Origin: Apoderus coryli
Taxonomy: Eukaryota > Arthropoda > Insecta > Coleoptera > Attelabidae
Length of the DNA stretch: 64,000 nucleotides
Assembly (NCBI GenBank): GCA_911728435.2
Contig: OU452199.1
Span: 2,738,860 to 2,802,859, forward strand
Direction: 5' to 3'
Shown here: piece by piece, positions 34,440-45,770 of the stretch
Numbering within the stretch: position 1 is the stretch's first letter
Layout of the letters: each line of letters starts with the position of its first letter
The notes under the pieces: model-generated
The model's input: the letters and a program-made list of their open reading frames with translations, nothing else
What the model was told of the DNA's origin: nothing
Database searches by the model: none
Translations under genes and position numbers: made by a program

Positions 34440-35180
34440 AAGAACTTCAACATCTACTGAGAAAGATCCAAGCCATCAGCGAACAGTACGGTTTGAAGCT
34501 CAATGTTTCAAAAACCAAATGGATGGTTGTCGTAAACGACAACAACAAGCAGAACAGCTGATACTTAACACCGAATCAGTAGAGCAGGTCGAGAAATATT
34601 GCTATCTCGGATCACTAGTAAATTCTCAATGGGACCAGTCTATAGAAATAAGATCAAGAATTGAAAAGGCGAGGACAGCGTTTAACAACATGAAGTCATT
34701 ATTTATTAACAAAGATATCTTTGAAAACAAAAATCAAATTAGCTAAGTGCTACATATTTCCAATTCTTTTATATGGGGTAGAAGCATGGACAATGACAGA
34801 CCGAATGATGAAGAGACTGGATGCCTTCGAAATGTCGGTATACCGTCGCATTTTGCGAATATCGTGGACCGATCACATCACCAACGAGGAGGTTCTCCGC
34901 AGAGTCGGTAAACAGAGAGAAATCTCATTCACTGTTAAAAAACGTAAAATGGAATACCTTGCGCATATAATGCGTCATGAGAAGTATCGCATCCTGCAAC
35001 TCATCCTACAGGGCAAAACAGACAGCAAAAGAGGTCCGGGTAGACGAAGACATTCATAATCTGCGTAAATGGTATGGACTCACTTCAGTAGAACTTTTTC
35101 GGAGTGCAGCAAACAAAGTTAAAATAGCCATGTTAATCGCCAACGTCCGCAACGGATAGGGCACCACAAGAAGAAGAAGT
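34440..35180 (+). pseudogene. RTE-like LINE C-terminal region
   Basis: Pieces in two or three frames: QYGLKLNVSKTKWMVV, VEKYCYLGSLVNSQWDQ, CYIFPILLYGVEAWTMTDRM, YRRILRISWTDHITNEEVL, MEYLAHIMRHEKY and LRKWYGLTSVELFRSAANK. It is the same region as 8.8-9.4 kb, with frameshifts near 34545, 34730 and 35050. The 3' end is a GAA repeat just after the stop near 35160. Confidence 0.8.
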
Positions 35181-35629
35181 AAACAAATCAGCGTGGATAT
35201 TATCTTGTTTTGATTCATTTGATGCTCAAGTTACATCAAGTCCACAGCCAGATAACCAAGATCAGCAGCCATCCTGTTAAGAATTAATTAATTAATATAA
35301 ATAAGAATTATTATCATAATTTAGGAGAGAATGATAAGGAGGTTTTGATATGACCGCACATTGCATTCACATTTAACTTTTGTCATATGAAGCAGGTGAA
35401 GCAATAATCAGTAAAATTAATAATATTTAAGTATGTAATTTTATTTTATTGTGTAATTATTTTTCTCCGTATAAAATTTAAACCATAAATTCATTTATAC
35501 AAGGAGGTAAACATAGCTTTACCGTAATACTGTAATTTTGTCTGAAGCAGCCTTTATGATATATATATATATATCTTAGTTGCAATAAAAATACCAAGGT
35601 CACCTCCCCAAACTGTTTATTATCTAAAA

Positions 35630-35672
35630 GTGGAACATGTTTCGGGATATCTCAGATCCCATCATCAGCCAC
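35630..35672 (-). ncRNA. Hammerhead-ribozyme-like motif (foldback B, left arm)
   Basis: Minus strand: GTGG, CTGATGA, T, GGGAT, loop CTGAGAT, ATCCC, GAA, ACATGT, T (predicted cleavage base), CCAC. Stem I 4 pairs, stem II 5 pairs, all Watson-Crick. It is identical to the copy in the right arm. Confidence 0.78.
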
Positions 35673-35743
35673 CACAAAGCTACAAAAACATCAAACATCG
35701 GTCATTTTCATGTTTGCACGTTTGATGTTTTTGCAGCTTTGTG

Positions 35744-35786
35744 GTGGCTGATGATGGGATCTGAGATATCCCGAAACATGTTCCAC
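35744..35786 (+). ncRNA. Hammerhead-ribozyme-like motif (foldback B, right arm)
   Basis: Same 43-nt motif as the left arm, on the plus strand and hence in the sense of shot transcription. The conserved core C-UGAUGA and GAAAC are intact. Confidence 0.78.
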
Positions 35787-36192
35787 TTTTAGATAATAAA
35801 CAGTTTGTGGAGGTGACGTTGGTATTTTTCATCACAGTTATATACGGATTATTTCTTCAATATATATATATATATTTTATCATCCATATATTATATTTCC
35901 CACTTTTGTATTCTTGTAATACATTTTGGTCTCTCTCTGCTGTACACTGCATTTGACACCGTTGCCAGTGCTTGTCCTCTATCACACCAATAACACCTAA
36001 TATCATACATGTTCTTATGCAGATGGGCAACGCATGTACCCAATATACAATGATACAACCAGCTGACGGCCGGCTGTCGCTCTTCATATAAACATAGTTG
36101 CCAGCGTTTAATTGCACTAAGCATAGCATACGAATCTTGCCATTAAAAAAACGGCATTCTTTATTTAATTATTTACTTTTCGGGATGCTTAA

Positions 36193-36584
36193 AGTTTTGA
36201 TATTTTGATTACAAATTAGTTTTTTTATTTAGTTAACTACATATTTCAATTTAAGTTGTAAAATCTAAAAAAGTAGTGAACAAGTTTAAAAAATATATAC
36301 ATACGGTTATTAATCAGTACTTACCTATTTTTAGACAAAATAAATAACTAGTTAGGTGGGTACTGTTTTCTTTATTTATATGGGACAAATCAGCTGTAGT
36401 TTGATTCAACATAAGAAAAAAAAGCTAGAACTGGGAAGATGTAGATCAATCCGTGGTTATTAAAAAAAATATCAGCAACTGGTATCTTCATCCATTCGCA
36501 AATAATGAAACCAATCTTCTTTTACAAACTTTAATTCCGCCTTAAGCTATTATAGTACATTCTGTATACATATAGCTACTTATA
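36193..36584. other. Intron sequence, no gene recognised
   Basis: AT-rich, nothing supported. Confidence 0.4.
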
Positions 36585-37255
36585 ATAATAATAATCTTCA
36601 TTCAGTAAGTAACATACATCGCTCATACAATACTCAGTGTATATAAACAACATACAGTTACTCCCCGAAAAGGCAGAAGTGCAACTGGCAAACTTGGTCT
36701 GCAAGCTGTTTTGAACACTCAACCTTATACACAAAAAGACAACACACATAGCTCTCTAATTACAAAAATTTCATGCAAATTATACAAAATAAACATTCAT
36801 ATACTAATTAAGTGAGACTACGCTTAAGGTGCCCCGAGAATGCAGAAATTGAACTACCTTTGCATTGAGGGGAGAGGGCATTATATAACCTTGCTATATC
36901 GAATGTAAAGCTTCTCTCAAATATACCAGTTCGATGAACAGGCGGCGTTAAGCTGCCTCTAAAACGCAAATTCAAGTTGTGGACATCTGTGCGAAACGAA
37001 ATTCTTCTGTAAAGATATGCAGGCTGTTTAAGTGTAATAATCTTGTGGTATAATGCAGCTCGATGCACATAGCGTCTGCTTTTCATTTCCAGCCAGTCTG
37101 CACTTTTTAGTTTGTGTGAAACTGGCCGTCCTTTTCTAATGCCATAGATAAAACGTAAGCAATACTTCTGTATCTTTTGTATACGATGTGCTGTAAGAGC
37201 TGTAAGGCACGGACCATAGACAGTGGAATCACATAATATGGTGGTACTTCTTTAA
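36585..37255 (-). pseudogene. CR1-like LINE C-terminus and 3' end
   Basis: The minus strand reads RRYVHRAALYHKIITLKQPA, SFRTDVHNLNLRFRGSLTPP and FERSFTFDIARLYNALSP, the post-RT C-terminal region. The stretch before it (about 37100-37250) is frameshifted. The 3' end is a (TAA)n-type tail at about 36585. The insertion stops about 55 bp before the next shot exon. Confidence 0.7.
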
Positions 37256-37309
37256 TAATTATTGTCTCCACTAATATAGTAAACTTTATTGGACAATTTC
37301 TGTTTTCAG

Positions 37310-37393
37310 AATCTTTTAAACAGCGTAGTTGAACGCACTCCAAGAATTGAGCAAGTGAACGTTAATGGTGGAAAATTCATCAGAGAAGGAAAG
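37310..37393 (+). CDS. shot: shot exon: short spectrin-repeat exon
   Basis: A 28-codon exon (NLLNSVVERTPRIEQVN, GGKFIREGK) between CTGTTTTCAG and AAG|GTAAAA, phase 0 on both sides. The E..P.IE.VN..GG.FIREAK-like block is conserved in spectraplakins, which supports it despite its size. Confidence 0.88.
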
Positions 37394-38309
37394 GTAAAAA
37401 CATAAATAAAATAATAAATTTTCCTTATTATTTATTGTTGGTAATTATTTTTTAGTTTTAATTTAGTTTATAAATATTTAGTTTATAATATTTTTGGAAA
37501 AGTGTGGTTGGATGTGAACGAATGTGTCAGTCATATTTACTTACATTGTTTTATTAATTATTTTATTGTCTATTCTTCCTGTCATATTTGTATTGTTTTA
37601 TTATTAGTAATTATTATTTTGACTATTCTTTTTTAGTGTTTTTTTTATTTTTGTTTTATAAAAATATTAATTTTCATTTCTCATCACTATTTGCTTCTCA
37701 TGGTAGTTAACAATACTGTTTTTAAAACTTTATTTTGTCATAATTAAGGTGTTGGTAGATATTATCATTTGTTTTCTATTATTCTTTTGCTTTATTTTAT
37801 TATCCTGTGCTTGGCAAATAATTATACTTTTTTAAAATCCTTGGTTCTCAAACATACACCCGTCAGCAAAAAGTTTGACATCAATTTTCACTGAAACCTA
37901 GAACATATTCAGATGATTATTTTTAGAAATGTAGTTCTTTTCTTCTGTTAATTTTTGGAGCAATATGTGTCATGGCAAATTAAAGATTGATCTTTTCTGA
38001 GCAATTTGGTTTTTTATTCACTCTGAAAACTCACTTATAAAGGAAGTTGGAAGTTAAATCATCTCGATATGTTACAGGGTTCGAAAGAAAATTTACGTTA
38101 CGTTACGTTAAACTTAGCCGCTCGGCCGGTGTGTTTATGTAGTAGTTTGATTAATTGCTATGAATGAATTTTGAAAATTAAATAACTATGTAGAAATATT
38201 AAAATGAATAACAGTTATTAATTTTATTAAAATCAATAATTAATTAATGTACAATAATTTGTGGACGTCCACGTAGGTTATATTCAAGTAAGCTAACGTA
38301 AAGCAACGA
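37394..38309. other. AT-rich intron, nothing recognised
   Basis: Very T-rich low-complexity sequence; no coding or repeat termini supported. Confidence 0.45.
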
Positions 38310-38517
38310 GTGACTCGCATTAGTCATTCCATTGCAGTAGTCTGTATAGTTAGTAGTAAACCAGTTGGTAGTAGATATACTAGGAGGGTTCCAGTTGTCT
38401 ACAGTCCATCCGCAACGTCCAGAAAAAATACAGCGTGGTCATTTGAAGAAGAAGTCATCCAGAGCGAGCATGTGAAGAAGTCATTCATACATACAGAGTG
38501 TATCATATAAATTCTAA

Positions 38518-38842
38518 AAAAAGATGTGTCTATTCCAGAGTTTGAACTCAGAGAACTTGTGGTTACGAGTCGTACATCCACAGCACGGACGTTGCGTGAA
38601 AAATATCGTCTAATTGTATTGAATGAGTGCGCTGAAGATTTTCAATTGTAAAAAAATATGTGTCTATCCCAGAGCGAGTTACGTATAAACACATATTTTT
38701 TTACATTTTAAAATCTTCAGCATACCCATTAATACAACAATTATACTATATTTTTCACGTAACGTCCGTGCTGTGGATGTATAGGTGTATGACTCGTAAC
38801 CCCAAGTCCTGAGTTCAAACTCTGGTATAGACACATCTTTTT
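38518..38842. repeat. Inverted-repeat hairpin with tRNA-like B-box in both arms
   Basis: Left arm GATGTGTCTATTCCAGAGTT, ACGAGTCGTACATCCACAGC and ACGGACGTT pair with the right arm ending AAACTCTGGTATAGACACAT. Within each arm lies GAGTTTGAACTC or GAGTTCAAACTC, which resembles a TpsiC arm/B-box. A convincing A-box or cloverleaf is not visible, so a tRNA-derived SINE pair is only a possibility. Confidence 0.55.
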
Positions 38843-39340
38843 AACAATTTCCTAGAATAAAAATTAAAGCAATTATTTCAATAATTCAACTTTAATAAAC
38901 TTCTGAATTACTAACGCAAAGAGTAAAATAAAAATAACTTCTAGTAATAATCAAGAAAATGAACTTAGAAAATTATAAATCTTAAAACAGCTTGCAAGAA
39001 AATATATTTAGAAGTGACTTACTTGAATCTCGAACAAGAACTGACTTTTTAATTTAAAAGAACTGACGAGGTACTTTCTTTCAGAACGCGAATCTGATTA
39101 CCTCCCCTATTATGCCTCAAAAGAGGGATGATAGCCAATGGGAATTCGAAAACGCTAGGTTCAGAACGCACCCCTTGCGCAGCGTTAGAATAAAGCACTA
39201 ATTATTGATTTTACTCTTTGGTCGTACTTCTATTTTCCGTTGTACGATGTGGTTTAAGCGTATCTCGAGAGATACGAGGTTTAATTCCCTGTAAATATTA
39301 ATAATATTTCTTTATGATTCAATTCAATACTTAATTTATA

Positions 39341-39453
39341 CTATAGTGAGAAAATAATGGGTTTTAGGTCTTTTGTAAAAGAAACTAATGTATTTTAAGC
39401 CAACATTAGTTTGTTTTACAAAAGACCTTACAACCCATTATTTTCTCACTATA
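39341..39453. repeat. Near-perfect hairpin (MITE-like)
   Basis: TATAGTGAGAAAATAATGGG, AGGTCTTTTGTAAAA and ACTAATGT on the left are followed by about 13 bp and the inverted copy ending CATTATTTTCTCACTATA. It is a compact palindrome of about 113 bp with TA-rich ends. Confidence 0.75.
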
Positions 39454-40049
39454 ACAATAATAGAGGTCGTAAAAATTCTAAATTTAATTTGTACTAATTA
39501 TGATTCGACGTGATGTAGATATTTCCCTCGCTGTAGATCCGAGCAAATTCTGCCGTAATATAGCAAAACTATATTGTGGTGCACAAAGGAAAGAAAATAG
39601 CAACAAAAAATGTTATCTTAAAAACAAGAATTAATTTTAAAAGCTTTTAATTTTTACGACGCAGATAACTTTTCTGCCCTTTTAGACCCCATATGTTTGT
39701 AGTAAAACATAATATAAGGGTACGTATTTGTTTTGCATAGATAGAAAACTAAGAGCCTTGACAAATCTATGGGAATATTTCGTGTTATCGTAAATATATA
39801 TTAGAAAAAAGAACTTGTTAGAAATTGGAAATTCTCAGAAAGAATTGACCTGCCACCCATGTATTCTAGAATTAAGTAATCTCGAACTTGCCAGTGGCGG
39901 GTTCTATTTTTTTTACACACTCTGTATGTAGGAATGACTTCTTCAGATGGTCGCTCTGTATCTTTTCTGGACGTTTCGGATGGACCGTAGACCATATTAC
40001 GTCAGTTCCGGTCCTGAACCTTTGTAGTATATCTACTGTCGGTTTCAAA

Positions 40050-40615
40050 AATACAAATTATTTGTTGTTGTTACAAAAAAATTGTATGCAGCAAGTTATT
40101 TTGGTTAAATTGTGTGTTTTACATGAATGATGTTAGTTGTAATTCTAACACATTATTATAACGGTGCTAGTTTTATTAAATATTTTATAATTTTTTAAAA
40201 GTAGCACGTATCATCATTTTTATTCTTACCACACTATCAATCTGTCACCCACTAGGTACCACGTATTAAATAAAAATACTCACAGGGGGAAGGTGAACCC
40301 CCGTCCTCCAGGCTAATATTTCATGGAAAGCAGAACATAATTTTCTATCTTGACTCGTTTGGAACTATCAACTGCTTGTCCCTTATGAGGACTATGGAAA
40401 ACTAGAAAAGATAGAAAAAATCTGGACCCCCATGGTCGGGCTCTTTTTTGAGAGCACGTAACCAGAATTTGGCTAACTTGATCAGTATTGATGCTACAGA
40501 ATGGTTTTCCATTTTTGTCAAATTTGAAAATAGCCTCTATCTTTTTTATTTGCAAAAATATCCAAAAACTATAAAGACAACTTTTTTTGGTACAATTCAT
40601 TGCCGTGCTTATATT
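40050..40615. other. No gene recognised
   Basis: No motif supported on either strand. Confidence 0.4.
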
Positions 40616-40628
40616 TTTCTAAGGGGTA

Positions 40629-41356
40629 GATTGTAGATTGTTTTTCGGAGTTGTTTAGGCGGTTTCGCCTCCCCTCACTTCGACCTGCAGAAGATTTTTT
40701 GTGAATGACTCTAATCTATGAATTGCCCAGCTGTCCCACACTTTTCATAAAGTTGATGATTTCTCTGGGGGCTAAATTCCTTGCCTCGTCGGGTGTTAGG
40801 GTCACCCCTCCAAGGTGTTTTAGCCTTTTGCAGAAAAGTGCCATGCACTCGCAGAGCACGTGTTCTGTTGTGTCTGTTGCGTCTTCGCAAAACCGACAAG
40901 TGTCGTCCTCGGTTAGGCCCATCTTTTTGAGATGGTACTGGGTGGTGTCCCGTAAAAAGGCCTATAATTCGCCTTAGGTCGCTTCTCTCCAGTTGGATAA
41001 TCTTCCCTGCGTTGGCCTCTGAAGGTTGATAAACCTTTTTGATTGTCTTAGGCCTGGAGTGTTTCTCCAGTAGGACTTAAGTTGTTCCTTTTCCCATCTC
41101 CGAAGTTCTTCCTTCATATGGCTTTTTGGAAGGCCAAAGATGGGTTCCGGGCCGCAGAACGGAGCGTTTGCGCCCTCTTTTGCAAGTTGGTCCGCCGCTT
41201 CGTTCCCCTCTATGCCTTCATGTCCTGGCACCCACGTCAGAGTAATCTTTTTCCCCTGAGCTGCCAGTTGCTTTAGGGTCTGTTTGCATTCCCATGCTAG
41301 CTTTGACGTGAAGGTGTAAGACCTCAGTGCTTTTAACGCAGCTTGACTGTCTGACA
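40629..41356 (-). mobile_element. 5'-truncated I-group-like LINE with 13-bp target duplication
   Basis: Flanked by TTTCTAAGGGGTA at 40616-40628 and 41357-41369. It contains the RNase H end (DSQAALKAL, WVPGHEGIEGNEAADQLAKE) and the Cys/His region (CRFCEDATDTTEHVLCEC). Small deletions near 40940 and 41025 shift the frame. The 3' end shows two TACAATC units. It is very close in sequence to the 4.6-kb copy, so it is young. Confidence 0.9.
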
Positions 41357-41369
41357 TTTCTAAGGGGTA

Positions 41370-41919
41370 CACCAAACGAGATATAGGGCAATGTTGTGTT
41401 TTCGTTAATGGGACACCCTCTATATTTTGTTTATTTATTTTCAACCAAATGATATCTAATACGTACCATGTAGTTTTACCAAAAAATGACAAAATTACAA
41501 TAATATAGGTTTTTACCCTTTTTTACGTTCGATACTAATTTAATAAATAATTTTATCCATTTAGTTATTAATAATTATTTATAGGTTTAAAATAGTGAAC
41601 TATTTTTGTTTTTGAATTTAATTCAGTATATTTTCTTTTTATACCTACTCAAAGTACATATCAGGGAGGTCATGAAAAAACAAAAATTCAAGTTAGATTT
41701 TGACAGGTGCATATTTATTTTGTTTCCCGGTTGTGGTTTAAAGTTTTTTTATTAAAAAACAGAGTTGCAAATCACATTTTTATAAGGGACCAATACGAAA
41801 ATAATTATGAAAAATAAAATATGTTTTTGTGCCTTTATTTTTATTGTTTTTCGAGTTGTTTATCTTGGTTTTCTTTATAATGATGTAACTTTTTATGTGT
41901 TTGGAAAATTAAAGTTATT
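41370..41919. other. Intron sequence, no gene recognised
   Basis: T-rich sequence; nothing supported. Confidence 0.4.
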
Positions 41920-42215
41920 TATATGATGAAATAAAAGTCTAATCTCCACAAAATAAATTTAATAGAAATCTTAACCATATCCAAACATGTTTCGGAACAC
42001 TCACCATTTTTTTAATGTAATTTTGATCTACATGTGTTCACAAAAAATATATATTTTTCCAGTCCTCAATAGAAATTTTCTGGAACAATATTTTAAGTTT
42101 CTCTTATTATTACCACTGATGATGGAACCAGTATGAAGTTCCGAAACATGTTTGGATATGGTTAAGATTTCTATTAAATTTATTTTGTGGAGATTAGACT
42201 TTTATTTCATCATAT
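41920..42215. mobile_element. Foldback element C with hammerhead-type motif
   Basis: The arms share ATATGATGAAATAAAAGTCT, AATCTCCACAAAATAAATTT and CTTAACCATATCCAAACATG and their complements up to 42215. The right arm carries an intact hammerhead-like motif; the left arm's copy (41981-42006) has lost CTGATGA. Beyond the right arm lies ACTCCACTTAAGAATGGACT, also found in altered form at 53727-53760 and 59740-59765, which may be the outer element end. Confidence 0.75.
42113..42155 (+). ncRNA. Hammerhead-ribozyme-like motif (foldback C, right arm)
   Basis: Plus strand: CCA, CTGATGA, T, GGAAC, 9-nt loop, GTTCC, GAA, ACATGT, T, TGG. Stem II has 5 pairs and stem I 3 pairs. It is in sense orientation in a shot intron. 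Confidence 0.75.
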
Positions 42216-42369
42216 AAATACGCAACTCCACTTAAGAATGGACTATTTTTTCAAATTAAAGTTATTTGTTTAAAGTTTTAATTCATTATATTGTAAATGA
42301 TGCAAATAACTTACGTATTTCAAAAATTCTTTATTATTGGAATTTTGTTATTGTTTGTACGTATTTATA

Positions 42370-42640
42370 CAAGGTGTTTCTAAAATAGGTTGTCAAAATT
42401 TGTGAGCGAATTGGGGACGTATAATCATGAAAAAAACCTAAATTGTAATTTTTTCTTATTTACAAAGATACAGGGTGTGAAAGATGACTGAGCCTGAGGA
42501 CGATTTTTTGAAATATTTTCGAAAAGAGATGAATTAATCAAGTGTAGCATATTTATTCACCTAGTTAAGTGTCATAAACTGACATGAAATTGAATAAAAA
42601 AGGATGACCATAGGCGGGTAAACGGGGGGACCCTTGCGTT
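42370..42640. mobile_element. Solo half of the IS630-like inverted-repeat element
   Basis: Begins CAAGGTGTTTCTAAAATAGG after TA and continues through ACAAAGATACAGGGTGT and GACCATAGGCGGGTAAACGG, the same order as the right repeat of the 7.2-9.7-kb element read inward. The other half is absent. Confidence 0.65.
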
Positions 42641-43108
42641 AATTATAACCTAACTTTTTTTCTTGTGTTGATATTTCTGGTTGCCCAACTCATATGGTTA
42701 GTTTTTCGTGAACTCCTTACTTACAAACCTCGTAAATGACCATCATCATTTGAAAAGAGACTAAGCGCTTCAAGAAAAACTAATTATTATGTAGACTAAC
42801 ATTTCCATAAAATTTTATTCTGCAGGACGTTTTTCTGTATGTAAATGAATTTTTATTCCAACGCCAAAGCCAATTCATCCATCCCCAATAAGATGACCAA
42901 AATGTTATTATTTGATATGTGGTACAACAATTTCTTAAACAAATAATTCAATTTACCTTTCATCCGCCTATGCACTGACAAATCACAAAGTAAAATAAAT
43001 CGATAGAATGTGTAAAATTAAAACAAAAAAATATTTAAATTACTAACCAAACTAGCCTCTAACACAAAACTATTTCTCGTAAACCCCAACCTAACGGAAC
43101 CACACCAG
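42641..43108. other. Intron sequence before shot exon
   Basis: Nothing recognised other than the splice acceptor ACACCAG at 43108. Confidence 0.4.
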
Positions 43109-43366
43109 ATATGGAGCAAGGGTTTGCAAAAGTTCCGTGATGCTTTACTCGATGCACAACCATCGTTGGATGTGGGTGCTGCCTTCAGAGGTGGCAACCA
43201 CCAATCCACTGGTTCTTCTGCTGGTAGAGGAGCGCCACTATCTGGAGCGGATGCTGTGGCTCGTGAATTGGATGAGTTCAATGCGAGATATCAGTATTTG
43301 GTGGATGTTTTGTATGGACGGATGCAGGAGATTGCCAGATTGAGTCCAGGAGATATTGTTACTTTG
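43109..43366 (+). CDS. shot: shot exon: spectrin repeat with Gly/Ser linker
   Basis: Reads IWSKGLQKFRDALLDAQPSL, then a Gly/Ser-rich low-complexity linker (GNHQSTGSSAGRG), then ARELDEFNARYQYLVDVLYG and RLSPGDIVTL. Phase 0 on both sides with GTAAGT donor. The linker is less conserved in the family. It is the last exon I can identify with confidence. Confidence 0.85.
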
Positions 43367-43640
43367 GTAAGTGTTTTTTTTTTTTAGTTTTTGTTTTTTT
43401 ATTTGATTTTATATCTTTATTGGTTGTTGTTGTTGGTTATTTTGTTTTTATGAAAATGTTATTATTATTATTTTTATGATTCTCAATATATCCGGTATTT
43501 ATTCAATAAAAATTATTATGGAAGATACAAGACAAGATTCTTGATATCACATTAGTCTTCTTTTAAAGGTTCCCAGATTGTCATCAAGAATATTTGAAAA
43601 TAAAACATTCCGTATACACTTAGCTGCTTTAGTTATTTAC

Positions 43641-43916
43641 TGTAATGTTTTTCGGGTTCGTTCGTGTGAAATAATAACGAGCTTTTATTAAAACTAATTT
43701 ATTTCTACTATTATTTATATGTCACAACACTGTTTTCAACTATTCTTTGATTACTTCATAGCTGTTGACTGTTTCTCAGCCTTGATATACCTAATTTCGT
43801 GTTCCACATCGCACTGAAATGCTCTGGACCTTTCTAGTCTCTTCTATTCTATTCTATGGCGCTTTACAACACAACCAGCTCGACTATGACTAGGCACCGG
43901 GCGGTGTTGCCAACAG
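43641..43916. repeat. Dispersed repeat, LTR-like
   Basis: Begins TGTAATGTTTTTCGGG and includes TTTACAACACAACCAGC and GGTGTTGCCAACA; related to 23455-23660. No target duplication found. Confidence 0.4.
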
Positions 43917-44112
43917 GTGTACATTTTCTTGTTCGTTACATTACAAAATATGTTCCAATTTTGAACTCTCGTGGAAATGAACGCAAAACTCTTTTAAAAT
44001 GTGTTTTCTGTCCATTTTTGATCTTTATTTTCCAGTGTTTCTTTTTAATTTCCAAATGGACTTTCACTTCCACTCTATGGGGTGCCCAAAAATATAAACA
44101 CAAGCACATTAC

Positions 44113-44757
44113 GAGGGTTATATTGAGAATAGAAAGATGAAACGAATTAATTTTACCAAAAATATGTTTGTTGCTTTTTAATATGTCCACGGATAGAGTT
44201 TGGAAGAGGAAAAACTTTTTTATTTGTCAATTTAGAAGAAAAAGTCATTCTTTATAAAAACGTCTGCTTATGTCGAAACTACAATTTCAAATGCCAAATT
44301 TACGATTACTATACAGGGTATATCAAAAATAACATTTTTAATGATTTTGATTTTTTGTTTTTTTTTTTAATTTTATGAAAATGTTTTCAAAACCGTGATT
44401 TATTACACCAATTGTGCAAAAAACACTAATAAACTTCTTTCTCGTAGTTGTTAATTTCATAGCTACTATTAAAATAATAAAATTAAAAAAAACACAAGGA
44501 AATCAAAATCATTAAAAATGTTATTTTTGATATACCCTATATAGTAATCGTAAATTTGGTATTTGAATTTGTAGTTTTGACACAAGCAGACGTTTTTATA
44601 AAGAATGACTTTTTCTTCTAAATCTACAAATAAAAAAGTTTTTCCTCTTCCAAACTCTCAAGGAGAATATTTTGAAAAACAAAAAAATATTTTTGATAAA
44701 ATTAATTCGTTTGTTCTTTCTATTCTCAATACATAAATAGCCACCCTCGTAACACAA
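44113..44757. mobile_element. Mariner-derived foldback element
   Basis: Inverted ends CGAGGGTTATATTGAGAATA (44113) and the complement at 44757, both flanked by TA. Inside, the arms (GAGTTTGGAAGAGGAAAAAC, ATTTAGAAGAAAAAGTCATT, TATACAGGGTATATC) pair again. The right arm retains a mariner 3' tail (GGAGAATATTTTGAAAAACA). No transposase remains. Confidence 0.7.
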
Positions 44758-45770
44758 ACTAATGAATGTTTTTATTGCTTTTATAATAATCCCTAATTCA
44801 AAAACTATCATCATAATTTCATTTACGGTTGTTTCCTTCAGGATTTATACGATTTTAATACGCCTAGAATGCAATGCATACATTTGAGAATAGGAAGACA
44901 AAAAAAAAACTAGTAGCCCTTTGCACTCTCTCTCCTCCCTTGTTGCTGTTTTCTGTCTATATTCGGCCTTCTCTCAAAGGGTGGTGTTTTATAAGGTTAT
45001 ATAAGGCTTTGGGCGCGCTCAGGTTGACAGATGTGCCGTGTTATGGTATGGTTGATGTTCCGATAAAAGCGTATGGTCTCTGATCATGTCACTTCTTTTT
45101 TATTCAATGAATAAGTACAGGCTTTATGCTCATCATTGTCAGTAGGAAAGTGGTTTGATGTACTCCTGTTTCCCCGGAATCGACAACTTTTTTTTTTTTA
45201 TATATATATACAGGGCGAGTCACATCTAACGACACACATGCTTGGTCATGGCCTGCTATTTTGTTTGAACCGATCCCCGTATCGCCTGATTTTTTGGATG
45301 CTTTAATCAATGAATGAACTGTCTTGTTGTATTTGCATAACTTGAAGGTAAAATAAGCCTTCCATTTGCAATGCAGCGCCTCCCAGACCAAGAGCATTGA
45401 TTCTATTTACAAAACGGATGCTTCTTAAACGTTTTAAAACACTTTTTGTACGAATAAACAGTCAAAATGGTGCAGTGTGCATACGCCCTATATTTTATTA
45501 CCAGGTCTGTTCTAAAAACACGACTACTTACTAGTATTTGATTCCCTTTTCATTATCAATAATACCTACCGTATCCCCGCATTAACAGAGGATTTCCTAG
45601 ATAATATTAATACTGATCTTTAATCTTACTGTTTGTGTGTTTAGTATAGAGGCAAATGTAACAACTGTCAATCTAATATCAATTGCAATGCCATTAAGCA
45701 TTGTTATGTCCGCATTTTTGGGTTGATATTATTCTATTCTCTGCTTACAGGTGTGACATTATTTTTTAAA
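44758..45770. other. No gene recognised
   Basis: At 44841 a CCTTCAG precedes a short frame (DLYDFNTPRMQCIHLR), but there is no donor site. A repeat trace (GGCCTGCTATTTTGTTTGAA, about 45246-45310) resembles 62440-62600. Otherwise nothing. Confidence 0.35.

Larger units (their letters stand above)
35586..35830. mobile_element. Foldback element B with two outward-facing hammerhead-type motifs
   Basis: Near-perfect inverted arms of about 100 bp: ATACCAAGGTCACCTCCCCA at 35591 versus the complement of GTGGAGGTGACGTTGGTAT at 35825. Each arm contains an intact hammerhead-like motif, and a 70-bp centre separates them. The arms also share the AACATCAAAC segment next to the motifs. Confidence 0.8.
33929..36188. 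mobile_element. TTAA-flanked inverted-repeat element carrying nested insertions
   Basis: The inverted arms start GCATCCCGAAAAGTAAAT at 33929 and end with its complement at 36188, both bordered by TTAA (33925-33928, 36189-36192). A TTAA duplication is typical of piggyBac-like elements. A second conserved arm block (ATGGCAAGATACG, TTAGTGCAATTAAACGCTGG) lies at 34110-34150 and 36090-36145. Inside are an RTE-like LINE fragment and foldback B with two hammerhead-type motifs. No piggyBac transposase is present. Confidence 0.65.
38310..40040. mobile_element. Large foldback element with diverged arms
   Basis: The segment at 38340-38515 (TAGTAGATATACTA, CAGTCCATCC, ACGTCCAGAAAA, GAAGAAGTCATTC, CATACAGAGTGT) recurs inverted at 39890-40040. 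The arms enclose two further hairpins (38518-38842, 39341-39453). No transposase was recognised; the outer ends are approximate. Confidence 0.5.

Noticed and set aside
39230..39300. tRNA-like stem-loop with GGTTTAATTCC
   Set aside because: No acceptor stem, D-arm or anticodon arm of proper size could be drawn; it is a short palindrome only.
44841..44900. Possible further shot exon after CCTTCAG (DLYDFNTPRMQCIHLR)
   Set aside because: No donor site follows, the frame ends in an A-rich run and a stop, and no family match is evident.
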